Positions 48,400-60,426 of a stretch of DNA of 64,000 bases are shown in pieces. The notes below the pieces were generated by a model that was not told the origin of the DNA, searched no databases, and saw nothing but the letters and a program-made list of their open reading frames with translations. The stretch lies in the NCBI RefSeq assembly GCF_014529535.1, contig NW_023503555.1, forward strand, positions 4,774,001-4,838,000, read 5' to 3'. Every line of letters starts with the position of its first letter. Positions within the stretch are counted from its first letter, which is position 1. This DNA comes from Bradysia coprophila. Its lineage: Eukaryota; Arthropoda; Insecta; Diptera; Sciaridae. The position numbers were made by a program, and so were the translations under genes.

Positions 48400-49866
48400 C
48401 TAACTACAACATCGCCAGAAGACCAAATCCAACACGTTGCCTTGGTAGTTAAGATTAGCGTTTATCTGATTCAACCCGGCACCAAGCAGACTGTAAAGCA
48501 ACTCGGCGTTAGCGCTCGTATCAATATTATGCGGCAACAAGGAACTCGGCTCGAAATCCGAGTGAGACAAAAATTCATAAGCGAACTCAGCGCCGTCAGT
48601 GGACGACATCCAACGAACCTCAGGCATGTTGAAGTCCCCCAAAATAAACAGTCTATCACCAACGCTTAAATCAACATGACTAATCACTCTCTCCAGCGCA
48701 GCTGCGTATCGGTAGTAAACAGCGATTGGAGAATTCGAGGGAATGTACAGATTACAGACATAAACGCACTTGTCTTTCAAACGTAATTTAACGACCACTA
48801 ATTCAACATCATCGGCCTGTGGAACAATGACTCTCTCGCTAGGAATGCCATTCCTCACAGCGATCAATACACCGCCAAATCGCTGGTGAACGCTGTTGGC
48901 CTTAGATCTATCACATCTGTAAATGCAAAATTTATTACCGTCAAACAACTCACCATCGTATATTGCTGGATGAAGACCAGTTTCTGTCAGTGCAATTATG
49001 TCGAACTCGCAACCATAGGAGGAAAGTTTGAAGTCTTCAGTTTTGGTACGCAGGCCCCTAACGTTTTGATAGTACATGACGGCTCGATTATTTATGCGGA
49101 CATTCGACTGTGATTGTGGTGAGGGCAAGCTGGTCAATTGTGCTTCATATGTTGCCGGATGAAGACCAGTTTCTGTCCATGTAATTATGTCGAGATCGTA
49201 ACCATATGGGAAAAGTATGAAGTCTCCAGTTTTGGTACGCAGGTATTTAACGTTTTGGCAATCCATATCGGCTCGGTTATTCATGGACAATATGGTCGAT
49301 TGTGCTGATATGGGTGACGGATGTGATCCTTGTGGTTTTGAAGATTGTGGCAGTAGCAAGGCCGATGTATGATGAATTTTGTCCAAAAATAATGAATCTG
49401 CAGGTGTTATGTGATGCTCGGTGAGATCATTCGTGGTGTGATCTCTTCGATTGTCCATAGTTGGTAATGTAGTCGCCGATGAGGAATACATTTCGTCATA
49501 AAATAACAAATCAGCAGATGCTGTGCAATGCTCGGTAAGATCGCTCGTATTGCAATCTCTTCGATTGTCCAAATTCGTTATCGCAGCATCGTTGTCTAAA
49601 CGGTTCGTTGCATGTGTTACGTTGTCATCATTACGGTTGCAGATTTCGGTCAATGAAGTGTCGTTGAATCTTCGGTTCCAGTTGCTTCTACCAGTTGCCT
49701 CTTCGTTGCTTCCAATGTAGGTGACATTATTGTTGCGCTTTCGATTGCAGGCGACGTCATCGTTACTTCCTCTAATACCGTTTCCGGTATCAATTGCGAA
49801 CCGATGGCATGAATCGTCGTTGGTTGTGTCGGTGTATGGGACGCTCGCTTCACCATGATTTGATTA
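48400..49866 (-). CDS. LINE 5' region and endonuclease domain
   Basis: An open frame runs from about 49866 down to a stop at 48400 and lacks an ATG in its first part. The C-terminal half is an apurinic-like endonuclease: MYYQNVRGLRTKTEDF, ALTETGLHP, GGVLIAV, then ILGDFNMPEV. It ends at NVLDLVF, where family members usually continue into a linker and the RT. Here the frame meets a stop and the next frame takes over with GDVVVRNSYSP, so a single frameshift near 48425 separates EN from RT. The N-terminal half is odd: it contains duplicated modules (two DNRRD..T.DLTEH units and a second degenerate copy of the first EN segment). A separate short ATG frame (from 49856) overlaps the 5' part. Confidence 0.75.
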
Positions 49867-49900
49867 GACTCCAAACTTTTAGTGCTTTAGTGCTATGTTA

Positions 49901-52900
49901 GTGCTTTTAAGCTAGAGTCCTGTAGTAGAATACTATGATAAGAAAACTTAAATGAAAGGTTGTTGTTGGATATATCTGTTCTTTTAGAAGTATGACTCCT
50001 TAGTAAGAATCACGATTAGCTTCACATTCTCAATTCTTAGAAATTTTTGAAACTTGAACATATTTCTTACGAATTATTCCCGTTCTGTTCTTCCACTTTC
50101 CCTTTCTTTTTTGATTATCAGTTGTCTACAGTCACCTTGCTTTTTCCATACTTGATACATTTACAGAAAGATAACTGTTATGATAAAACCTACTGAAGTA
50201 AAAGATTTTGTCTCAATCTTGAAAGTACTTCAGACGAAAAGAGGTAGCTGATTGCTAATAATTATATTGTTGATGTTCGTATACGAGCCGTAAACTGTAT
50301 TGCTAAAACAACCTTCGTGACAAAAGACACTTTTTGGAATTTCTATTTTTTTTAAGTCCAAAAGTCCCTATTTCTCCCGATAGAAGTGTTTCTACGTTTA
50401 AGGATTACTTTTGCGAAAACAATTTCCCAATTTTGTTTCCTTAATTTTCACAAAAAATATTTTTGTGAAATATTATAAAAATGTAAAAAAATTCTGGAAA
50501 ATTTAGGAAAATATTTTGGTTGTGATAAAACCGTTTTAAGGCATATGAGTGTATGAGTGGACCAGCTGAAAAACTGCTGAAGCAAATTCCTGCCTAAATT
50601 TTATTGACGTCGACTGTATCTGAGTCTCGATCTAAGTGAAAAAGTTTTTGATGTGAATAATCACACATTTGGGAGCTATTGAATGAAGCCAATGTGACAT
50701 CAGCAGATTCTAAAAATAACAATAATTACACACACCAAGTCCTTAATACGAATTCCAAGTTCACACCTTACTTCAACATACATTCATTTGACGAAATAAA
50801 TGCGTTAGGAAACTTTCGCCTCAACTATATAATAAGACCCCATACCACTTTCACCTCCACGATTAATTTATTTAAGTAAAATGTTTCTTTTTTTTTTTTT
50901 GCTGGGAACAGTCGAACATTTGAAGAAGAAGAAGAAGTAGAAAAAAGGTCGCAAAGTTTTTTCGTCACAGGAAAAAACAAATATAAATCAGATAGGAAAA
51001 GCTAATAAAGGAACGTGGAACGAGGCAGAATACAGGCAGAAAGGAGGAGAGAAACGTAATTCAAACATGTTATTTCTCTAAATTATCAGAAAACGATCCA
51101 TGGACATGATTTTTTCCCCTATTCTTGTATTCCAATCGGTTCTGCTTCCAATTCCTTGGGATATATGTTACGGTGATATGAATGTGTGTGTAGCACAGCA
51201 GCATTCAGTTCACGTAAAAAAGTAAGCCCCAAACATTATTACATTAAGTAAACATCGTTTCGTTTTTATGCAGGTGAAGGGAGGTGTGTTGTAGCGCGCC
51301 AATATATACATGTGAAGGGAAGGAACAATTTTTTTTTTTGTGAATATATGTTGCTGGGAAATAGAGGAACACTGTGTGTATGTCTGAAATCCGATACCGA
51401 TGGGAACCTTTGAATATTATTTACTTTTTGTTAACTGTCTTGCTTGGCATCGAAGATATACTGAATTTGTATTCATTTAATTCGATGCGAATAAATAAGC
51501 CATTTTTATCTATAAAGAGAGAGATTGGAAGTAATCTCCTCTGAAAAATCATTTGATAGAAGAAGAAAAAAAATTACTTTTCCGAACCAGGCTTCATTGG
51601 CACTACATAGTGACAACGATATAACCAGTTTAGTTTCGTTGAAACGGAGTAAACATGAAATCCAATTTAACTTGCCAATAACCGGCGCTACACAATGGTA
51701 ATCTTTTTCCTAATGCTATGATAAATTCTATTATGGAATGCGGAGATGTTTTCTTTTATGTTCGTCTCTAAAGTTGTTTACCCATCCAATGCTGTATAAA
51801 TTTCCGATGAACACAAATTTATTAATAAACATTGTTGTATCGAATTATTGGATGAAATGGAAAATATTGAAACGATTGTTAGATTATACGGTGGCGTATA
51901 CAAAGGGAATTTTCGGAAAGGAATTCTGTTCTTTGTTCCTTGTCTGAAAAACATCTTAAACGTTTGCTGTTCAAGCAGAGGATATCTGAAGACTTGGTTA
52001 CAAAGATGGCAGACGAATGAAAATTTATTTCCTGCACAAATTACTTGATAAATAAATTCATGAGGATGAGAGGGTACAATGCTTTAGCAACGAGAATGTT
52101 TTGTTATCTAAGAAACATATTGAAACGACATACCTGTCGGCTCAGTATTCAATTGTATAGAAATAGTTATTTGTTTACCGAGGGAACAAAATAGGAAATT
52201 CCAACAAGAGCTATGTTTGGCTACCAGAGCGGAGCGATTACCGCAAATCGCTAAAGATGAAATTTACAATTTTATTCTAGAGGTGAATACAACGTAAGGT
52301 GTTAACACCAAACAAAAACATCAATTTGTTACACAATTTCCCAAAACAAAAACAAAGGTGACCGTTCGAGGGAAAACATTTCTATTTTCTCCACTGTCAA
52401 AAGAAGAAGAAAGAAAATAGATATTTTGTCCACCGAACTGTCATCAGTCAAGGCGTCAATAAAACGTCATTTTCAGGGAAATCTTATGACTCGGAAGCAT
52501 CTACGATGAACTATGTGTTTAAAGTGTTGAAGTGCTCATATTTCATTGTAGATATGCATCCAAGCCCCCATAGAGTGCTGTTTGCCCTGAAACTACGTGA
52601 AATTAACTATCTAACGACACTCCACATGAACTTGTACGTTTCGTGTATACCTCGAGAAATTTTTCAAATGAAAAGTGCATTTACATTTTACCTATCTAAT
52701 GACACCCCACAGGACCTTGTACGTTTCGTGTACCTGGAGAAATGTCAGTCTGAAAAGTGCATATTGTCGGTTTTCGATAATCTCCCAGTAGCATCGTGGA
52801 ATTTTTTTGAAAGTGGTTCTGACTTCTAGGGTCAGATACCTTTCTAGGCACATATAAAAAAGTCCAATGGGACATGCGTCCGATTTCGGTAGGCTGCCTT

Positions 52901-53699
52901 TGAAAAGAATCCCTCTCAGTAACGCTTCAATGAATTGGTGCATCTTCTGTTATGTGAAAGGTTAGTTAAGCGGACGCGGATATATCAAGTAACTCTTTAT
53001 TTTAGCTCATTTCAATTTAAGTTACAATTTTATTGAAAATAATTGTTGAGTATCCAATAAAAAGACCCAAAAATGCATCATACTACTCCTTTAAATAGAA
53101 AATAGTCCAAAATGATCCAAATTCGGGTTCCAAGAGTATGTGACCCACGTGGATACATCGAGGAACTCTTTATTTTTGATATCACTCTTATCAGCGGTAA
53201 AGTCGCTCCAACCCATTGCAGTGAAACTTGTCCAATCCAAGATTTTTTTTTCCATAGCATGGTGCTACCGAGGCTAGGCAAACTCACCTTACATACCATG
53301 TTACGGACTTGTGTCACTGCAGGCGGTTAGGGACTTTGGAGAATCACCTATGTCACCTATGAATCGCGAGAAAATGAATTTGGGGCTCATTTGACAGACC
53401 CTTACTTCTTGACCTCGATCGTCGAACAAAATAAATTTCACCAAACGTAGTGCTACGTTTTACTCGCAACAGTTCAACGAATCGAATGAGCTATAACTCA
53501 ATAATACCCGTGACCCCTTGTCCCAGAGCTGTTCGAAGATTTCTTGATATCTTTCTTAAATTGTTGCCTGATAAGTTACTGCATCCAGAGTGTTATTTTG
53601 TGTCTAATTATAGTGCAAGTGATAAAAAATTTATTTCGATGATTTTGTAAACATCAAATAAAAGGAATTGAATAAACTGAAATCCTCCATATGAAATAG
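49901..53699. other. Gene-free stretch
   Basis: An AT-rich inverted-repeat segment of TTTTCACAAAAA type lies at about 50400-50530. At 52590-52760 two diverged ~100-bp units contain CTATCTAATGACACYCCACA and TTGTACGTTTCGTGTA. No gene supported. Confidence 0.4.
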
Positions 53700-54072
53700 T
53701 TATTTTCATGTGTCGGGGCCGAAAATGAGGGATTTTCGAGATTTTTCTCGGGTTTTCGACCCCTTACATGAAAAATTTTTTGAGTATCTGTTTTGGACGA
53801 TTGATTTTAGGCACTTTCGCCTAGGCACAACTCGCGAAATTGCCTAAAAACAATCGTCTAAAACCAATAGCAACCCTAGCAACCAAACTACAATTATTAA
53901 GGTGGTAAATACGTTTTTGAATCACTGCTACTTTGTTTGCTCGTGTTGTTGTTGTTGCTTTGAAGCCATATTAAAAATCAGCGTTTCTCAAACTTATTTT
54001 CCCCCCTAAACCGATTTTTTGAGAGAGTTTGGATGCTAGAGAGAGTATTGCCAAAACAGATACACAATAGTA
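53700..54072. repeat. Degenerate outer copy of the 54-56 kb repeat
   Basis: 53707-53870 is a diverged version of the segment that recurs at 54655, 54928 and 55706 (CGGGGCCGAAAATGAGGG, TTCTCGGGTTT, GGCACTTTCGC, AATTGCCTAAAA). The rest is unremarkable. Confidence 0.55.
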
Positions 54073-55122
54073 CATTGAATGACAAGGGGCGAAAGTAAAA
54101 AAATTCAACCGTGTGCGAGAGTTGATGCCCGCGCCGAAGGCAAGGGCCTCAATCGCACAGGTTGAATTTTTTTACTTTTGCCCCGAGTCGTTCATACTAT
54201 TTTTTTTGATACCAACATCGAAAGTTGATACGTATCGCAAACAGAAGAACAAAATGTTGAAATATGAAGGCATTTAGCCAGAAAATGCAGGGGTCCAGGG
54301 GGCGGCAGCCCCCTGGCATATCAAAAATTTAATTATTTAGCCATCACAACAACAACACACACAAAAATAACAAATAACTAACAAATCATTCAGCAACAAA
54401 AAGTATCAACTTCGTATGTTAATTTCAATAAGAGCACTGGCGCACGCTTTATTTCAATTTTGATCGCAGTACACTTATTGACAAGAGTCGACTATTACAT
54501 TATGTAGTCGACTTTCGCATTATGTATATTGACTTTCGCTTTATGTATTCTTTCTTTCTCCCCGCTCAAACACATAACTTGCATTTTTTTACTTTCGCCC
54601 CGGATTTCGAGGGCGAAAGTATCAACTTTCGATGTTGGTATCAAAAAAATGATCTTTTCATGCTTCGGGGCCGAAAATGAGGGCAATTTTTCGAATTTTC
54701 TCGGGTTTCCGGCCCTCTGCATGAAAACTCACATGTGCACCTGTTTGGGACGGTTGATTTAAGGCACTTTCGCTTGTAAGCCTCACTTCGTTCGGCCTAC
54801 AATCCGCGAAATTGCCTAAAATCAATCGTCCAAAACAGGTACACAAATGACTATTGCGTTCCACACAGTTTAGTAACAATAAAGCGACATCTGTAGTCCG
54901 AAATATTACTGGCAGCAAATAGTACATTTCATGCTTCGGGGCCGAAAATGAGGGCAATTTTTCGAATTTTCTCGGGTTTCCGACCCTCTGCATGAAAACT
55001 TACATGTGCACCTGTTTGGGACGGTTGATTTAAGGCACTTTCGCTTGTAAGCCTCACTTCGTTCGGCCTACAATCCGCGAAATTGCCTAAAATCAATCGT
55101 CCAAAACAGGTACACAAATAAC
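54073..55122. repeat. 1.05-kb tandem repeat, unit 1
   Basis: Contains a hairpin (GGGGCGAAAGTAAAAAAATT ... GAATTTTTTTACTTTTGCCCC), then an element of about 450 bp with inverted ends TTTGATACCAACATCGAAAG and CTTTCGATGTTGGTATCAAA, a GC palindrome GGGGGCGGCAGCCCCC, and two copies of a ~195-bp segment (54655-54849 and 54928-55122). No protein. Confidence 0.75.
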
Positions 55123-55907
55123 CATTGAATGACAAGGGGCGAAAGTAAAAAAATTCAACCGTGTGCGAGAGTTGATGCCCGCGCCGAAGGCAAGGGCCTC
55201 AATCGCACAGGTTGAATTTTTTTACTTTTGCCCCGAGTCGTTCATACTATTTTTTTTGATACCAACATCGAAAGTTGATACGTATCGCAAACAGAAGAAC
55301 AAAATGTTGAAATATGAAGGCATTTAGCCAGAAAATGCGGGGGTCCAGGGGGCGGCAGCCCCCTGGTATATGAAAAATTTATTTATTTAGCCATCACAAC
55401 AATAACACACACAAAAATTAACAAATAACTAACAAATCATTAACAACAAAAATTATCAACTTCGTATGTTAATTTCAATCAGAGCACTGGCGCACGCTTT
55501 ATTTCAATTTTGATCGCAGTACACTTATTGACAAGAGTCGACTATTACATTATGTAGTCGACTTTCGCATTATGTATATTGACTTTCGCTTTATGTATTC
55601 TTTCTTTCTCCCCGCTCAAACACATAACTTGCATTTTTTTACTTTCGCCCCGGATTTCGAGGGCGAAAGTATCAACTTTCGATGTTGGTATCAAAAAAAC
55701 TAATTTTTCATGCTTCGGGGCCGAAAATGAGGGCAATTTTTCGAATTTTCTCGGGTTTCCGACCCTCTGCATGAAAACTTACATGTGCACCTGTTTGGGA
55801 CGGTTGATTTAAGGCACTTTCGCTTGTAAGCCTCACTTCGTTCGGCCTACAATCCGCGAAATTGCCTAAAATCAATCGTCCAAAACAGGTACACAAATAA
55901 CCATTGT
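55123..55907. repeat. 1.05-kb tandem repeat, unit 2 (shorter)
   Basis: Matches unit 1 at an offset of 1050 bp with few changes but has only one copy of the ~195-bp segment (55706-55900). Confidence 0.75.
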
Positions 55908-56059
55908 AATGTCTCTGTCCGTCTGACAGGTAAATTGTCAACTTAGCCGGTTGACGACATCTCCACTTTGAATTCTGAATCCATCAAATTTATCTCGAAC
56001 GAAATATTTTTCTGAATTTTTAAGTTCACTTCCAATCAAAGTATTATTTCCTTTGTGCC

Positions 56060-57203
56060 ATGACAGAAAATACTTCAGTGGTAACCGTAAGTTGAGACGA
56101 AACTGCTACAAAAATTTGGCAAAATGAAACATTTAACTTTCGCATTGAATTAGGAAGCAGGAGGTTGCGCAGAGGAAAAGTGGATAATAAAAAATTGGAA
56201 TGGTAACCATCAATTGATTGTAGCCGCCCAAGCTGGAGTTCATGTTGAAGTTGGTGATCCGAAGATTCGCCTACGTTTTTTCTTGCGATCAAAAGAGAAA
56301 TTGATACCTTACTTGGGGGCTGTCTGATTCTAAGTAGATGGTATACTCTCTGTGCAGAAGTTTTGACTCGGGTAACCGAAAATGCTTCTATCAAAGTAAC
56401 TGCTAGAGTCCTGAATAACAACGCGGAAGTGCTGTTAAAAGGTAATAATTCAAACCCACAGTGTCCGATGTAACGCACTGTTCTACAACAAATTGTGTGA
56501 TTTGATTTCAGATGGAACAATCGCACTTAACCCGAAAATGCATGTCGTTGGGAATGTTGTTGAAGTTGTAGACAGATTCATTTCTTTAGAATCGATTCGC
56601 TTGGATTCAAATGGTCTGTTGGGCCCGCCAAGTTACCTTGGAACTATACAAGGATTGCCTCAAAATGACGTTGCAATCATTATCAGTGCACAGATGTTCC
56701 GTTTAACTAACACTGGCAAAAAGATTGCCCCTACTGCTACCGACACTGAAGAAACTGAAGGCACGTTGGCTCATGATCTAAAAAATATGTTTGTGGCGCA
56801 TGAGAACTATGCTGACTTAAAGTTAGAGTCGAAAGACAACATGACTTTGGATGCTCACAAGTTCATTTTGGCATCCAGAAGCCCATATATGCGAAAATGT
56901 ATCGACGATGCAATGAAAACTGAGAATTTCAACGGAACAATCAAAATGAACATGAACGGCAAGCCGCTGGTTACAATCTTGCATTGGATGTACACTGCTG
57001 AACTGCACGAGAACGCTAGCAATGTGATGGAAGAGGTTGTGGATGCGGCTGTTTTGTTCGAATTGACTCAATTGATGAAACTCTTGGACAGGAAAGTCAT
57101 TACCATCTGCAACAAGGATAATATGTTCCGGCTGTACCAAGTAGCGCAGAAAAATGGAATGCCGAATGCGATGGATGATATTTCTGCCTACATTCGAGCG
57201 TAA
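56060..57203 (+). CDS. BTB/POZ-domain protein with apparent one-base frameshift
   Basis: Exons 56060-56086, 56154-56441 and 56512-57203 with GT-AG introns (GTAAGT...TTAG, GTAATA...TTTCAG). The third exon encodes a BTB/POZ fold: YADLKLES, LDAHKFILASRSPYMRKC, TILHWMYTAEL, then helices to SAYIRA. Order and length (about 335 aa) resemble TD-POZ/SPOP-like proteins, in which the N-terminal part binds substrates and BTB binds Cullin-3. Exon 2 starts CAEEKWIIKNW but is not a clear MATH domain. Exon 2 changes frame at the G-run after IPYL (about 56312-56316): the upstream frame soon stops, while the frame one base over (LILSRWYTLC...) leads correctly into exon 3. One extra G would restore both frame and splice phase, so this is a sequencing error or a recent lesion. 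A strong GTAAGT donor overlaps the stop, so a further exon is possible. Confidence 0.65.
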
Positions 57204-57228
57204 GTAAAGCACAGTCGGTCTTTTGGTA

Positions 57229-57376
57229 AGGCTGAAAACGCATGAGCAATTTTGCGTAGATTGACAATTATGCTGAATGGATTTTCATTGTTTAGTCTGT
57301 CTATCGGTTTACGATGGAAAGCGCGTTAGAATTGTCGATTTTATCAACGCAAAATTGCTCGTGTATTTTCGGCCTA
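57229..57376. mobile_element. Foldback element downstream of BTB gene, copy a
   Basis: Ends GGCTGAAAACGCATGAGCAA and TTGCTCGTGTATTTTCGGCC are inverted, with GACAATTATGCTGAATGG inside. It begins 26 bp after the BTB stop codon. Confidence 0.65.
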
Positions 57377-57660
57377 ATGCATATGTGTATTGCGACAATA
57401 ATTGTTTCTCTCGTTCTGACAGAAATTTGTAAGATGACCGACCAAACGGGCCAAACGAAGGAGCAATGGCAATACGACTCGTTCGGTTATTTTGACCTTT
57501 TTTATAAACTTAACACTCAGCAGTTAGCTGCAATAAAATACTTTCATATAATTAATCCGATCTCTAAATTGTTCATTAACGATGTTCTAAATGTCAATTG
57601 CAGCAAATTTGAAAATCGAAAACTCACCGTCAAAGTAATTGTTACATACTTGACAGCTTA

Positions 57661-57806
57661 GGCCGGAAACACACGAGCAATTTTGCGTTGATGGGCTCGA
57701 CCATTATGCAGTTTCCGTTGTAATCTGATATTCACCACAGACATGAAAAAACGCTGCATGGTTGTCGATTCCATCAACGCAAAATTGATAGTGTGTTCGT
57801 GGCCTT
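57661..57806. mobile_element. Foldback element, copy b
   Basis: Ends GGCCGGAAACACACGAGCAA and AGTGTGTTCGTGGCC. The core TTTTGCGTTGATGGG and its inverse ATCAACGCAAAATTG are the best preserved of the family. Confidence 0.65.
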
Positions 57807-58180
57807 AGATGAATCTGAATCACAAATTTTATTGGTTCGAAATAGGGCTAAATCGCTAAATTGTCTCTTGATAAAATTGCTGATGATGTTGCATCAACAG
57901 CCAAATATTAGCGGGTGACCAGCTATCTGTTGCCCACAGTGCCTATATTCCCGAAAATATTTTCACGAACTTTCTCAAATTTTTGCGATTTTCTCAAATT
58001 TTCACAAAAAAAACTTTTGGGAAAATTTGAGAAAATCGTGAAAATTTGAGTAAAAATATTTTCGCGAATTTAGGCACTGGTTGCCCCTATCGAGATGAAA
58101 AATCTTTTGTCCAGAGATTTGCCTGGTAGTGTTCATAATGAATTTCAGGAGTATGAAGGAAGCTACACTTTAGCCGTATA

Positions 58181-58322
58181 AGCTGAAAATACATGAGCAA
58201 TTTTGCGTTGATAGGATAGCGAATTATGCTGGGTTTTCCATTGTAATCCGATGTTCACCACAGGCTAAAATGCATCATAATTGTCGATCCCAACAACTCA
58301 AAATTCCTCGTTTAGTTTTTAC
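58181..58322. mobile_element. Foldback element, copy c
   Basis: Left end AGCTGAAAATACATGAGCAA; a decayed right arm carries ATAATTGTCGATCCCA. A further decayed relative spans about 58358-58502. Confidence 0.55.
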
Positions 58323-58502
58323 CTGAGAACAATACTAACCCGAATAAATCGCGTAGTTATTGTGCGTTGATGCCCAAAAGACACTAGACACGAACAATTT
58401 GACAGACGATTACTCCGCGTTTTCCATTTTTCCATAATATAAGTGTCGATCTGATGATCAGATTCTGATCAGTATAAAATTGCTCGTGTGTTTTCGGCTT
58501 GA

Positions 58503-60426
58503 AATTTGTTGATTCAACGAAAATTCAAATTGTCAAGCGCACTTACAAATTTGGGACGTAACAGACTTCTTGACCTTTCCTAAAATTAAGAATTTCGAGG
58601 AATTTTTAAGAATTTAAATTCTTGAAATTCTCGAAATTATTGACAACTCTCGAAAAGTTTCGAAGTTCTGGAAAAAAATTCTGAAAATAGACCCTGCTAC
58701 TAGGTCGATCCGCACTTCGTCCATAAACAAACCAAATTTTTGGCGGTAAAAATTTGAAAATTAAAAATATTTTTTTAGGAATTACAGTTGCGATCTTCTC
58801 ATTTAACCCAAAATTGTTTGCCGAAATGAGGCTATACTTTCCCCTTCAATCGGCTATTGCTTTTTAATGGGCAATTTGCGGAACCAATTCGAAATAACAA
58901 TAAATCTCCACTGGTTATACTGTTATCACAATATGAAACCGTTGTCATAATTTTCACTTATTTTTATCGAAAAATGATAATTGAATACGGTTGGCTGTGT
59001 ACACGTAAGCACATAATTCAACGCAATATTGTTGCATGTCCAAAACAAATTTGTTAACATAAAATTATGAATATGATGGTTATGGCCTATATTATCGATG
59101 AATTAATCGACACTCACTTCACCATAAAGACACATTAAATAGCACATATCGTCAAGATGAATAATTAAACTTGAAAGTGATTCCGGTCGAATGGTTTCGA
59201 ACTAAATTCCAATTACCGATGCTACGACATATCATACCCATTACACAGATTGTAAATGTCTTAATAACCATTAATTATTCGAAACTGATGTTAGAAATGA
59301 TAATACAAAGTGTTTCTGTCTTGATGCGAATCACACAATATTATTCTGATTGATCGTTGATTGGTTTTGCAATTTCAGGCAGTGAGTCGTTTGTATTTTG
59401 TGAGGATGGAAAATTTCATTATCCACTGCCTCAACAAGGAATATAAGATTTTCTACACATATCTGTTAGTGCGTTAAATCAGTTTAAAATTTCGGTTGTC
59501 CGTGGAAGATGTTCTGCGATTTTTTTTTCTTCAAATCGACAAATCAAATCAATCAGTAATTCGTTTAAGAAGTCCCAGTACATCAAATAATCTACCTATT
59601 TCCCACAATACGTATACTTTCCCCATGAGAACCGACATCAAATTCTAGAATATAAAACGAAAATGCAATTTACACAAAGTTACCATCTCACCGTGTCGTC
59701 GCCAAATATTTTCGCGAAAGTGAAAAGCTACATTGTGTGTAGTGTATCCGGCTGGATGCTAGTATACAGTCGTTTACAATGCAGTCGTTAAACCGTATAC
59801 TATAGTTCTGTGTATCTTCCGTTGTTAGATATTTTCAGAAAAATAAAATAGAGAGAGAAAATACGGGAAATATGTAATTTCGCCAAAGATATGGAAATTG
59901 AATTTTGCGTCTACTGAAAATAAAAAATATCTGTGGAAAAAGTGACTGTGGTAAAACAACCCAATCAGATGGAAAAATGGCATATCGAAATCGAAAATAA
60001 AATTGAATTTGGGGAAGTATGTTCTTCACTAAGTGCTAAATTGGAGGTGAAATTGAAAAAGTCAAACACGATACCATTGTCTGTGCATTGTAATACATAG
60101 TACAGTCTATACTAATAAAATACGCCTTGGGCCTTTACTCTAAATAAATAGAATTCTTCGAAAATGTTATGAACACAAGGACTCTTTTTGGGAAAACGAC
60201 AAAAAAAAATGAAAATATAGAAAAACCAAAGAAAATTTGGGAAAATATGGTAAATCGTTTTCCCAAAAAATAGTCTCTGTAAAAGGAAACACAAGGATCG
60301 AAAGTAGTAACACACGTAAAAGCGCCCAACAGTGGCAGGAAGTGCATGAAATGTGAAATCAAGGTTCATCAGAAGTTCAAAAATTTGCTTTGAATAAAAC
60401 CACAGCACTGCTCCTAGGTCCGATAG
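58503..60426. other. Gene-free stretch
   Basis: AT-rich inverted-repeat elements at about 58560-58690 and 60178-60279 belong with the TTTTCC/GGGACTA group (one more, with CAGTGCCTA ends, is at 57936-58079). No gene supported. Confidence 0.4.

Larger units (their letters stand above)
45719..49900 (-). mobile_element. LINE (non-LTR retrotransposon), Jockey/CR1-like
   Basis: A nearly full-length LINE on the minus strand. Its 3' end at 45719-45747 is a short AAATT-type repeat tail, after a non-coding stretch of about 380 bp. The coding part comprises an endonuclease frame and a reverse-transcriptase frame. The 5' end is uncertain, near 49.9 kb. No target duplication was found. The RT pattern (FADDLKLY, GIPQGSHLGPLLF) and an EN of the YYQNVRGLRTKT type place it among Jockey/CR1-group insect elements. 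It is close to intact: I see one frameshift between the two long frames and no internal stop in the RT. Confidence 0.85.

Noticed and set aside
52506-52829. 107-codon plus-strand frame
   Set aside because: It covers two diverged ~100-bp repeat units; there is no motif or conserved feature.
54495-55941. Several similar short frames in the 54-56 kb block
   Set aside because: They are the same repeat read in both directions, with no evidence of coding constraint.
57314-57661. 115-codon plus-strand frame after the BTB gene
   Set aside because: It begins inside a foldback element and shows no domain, signal peptide or promoter.
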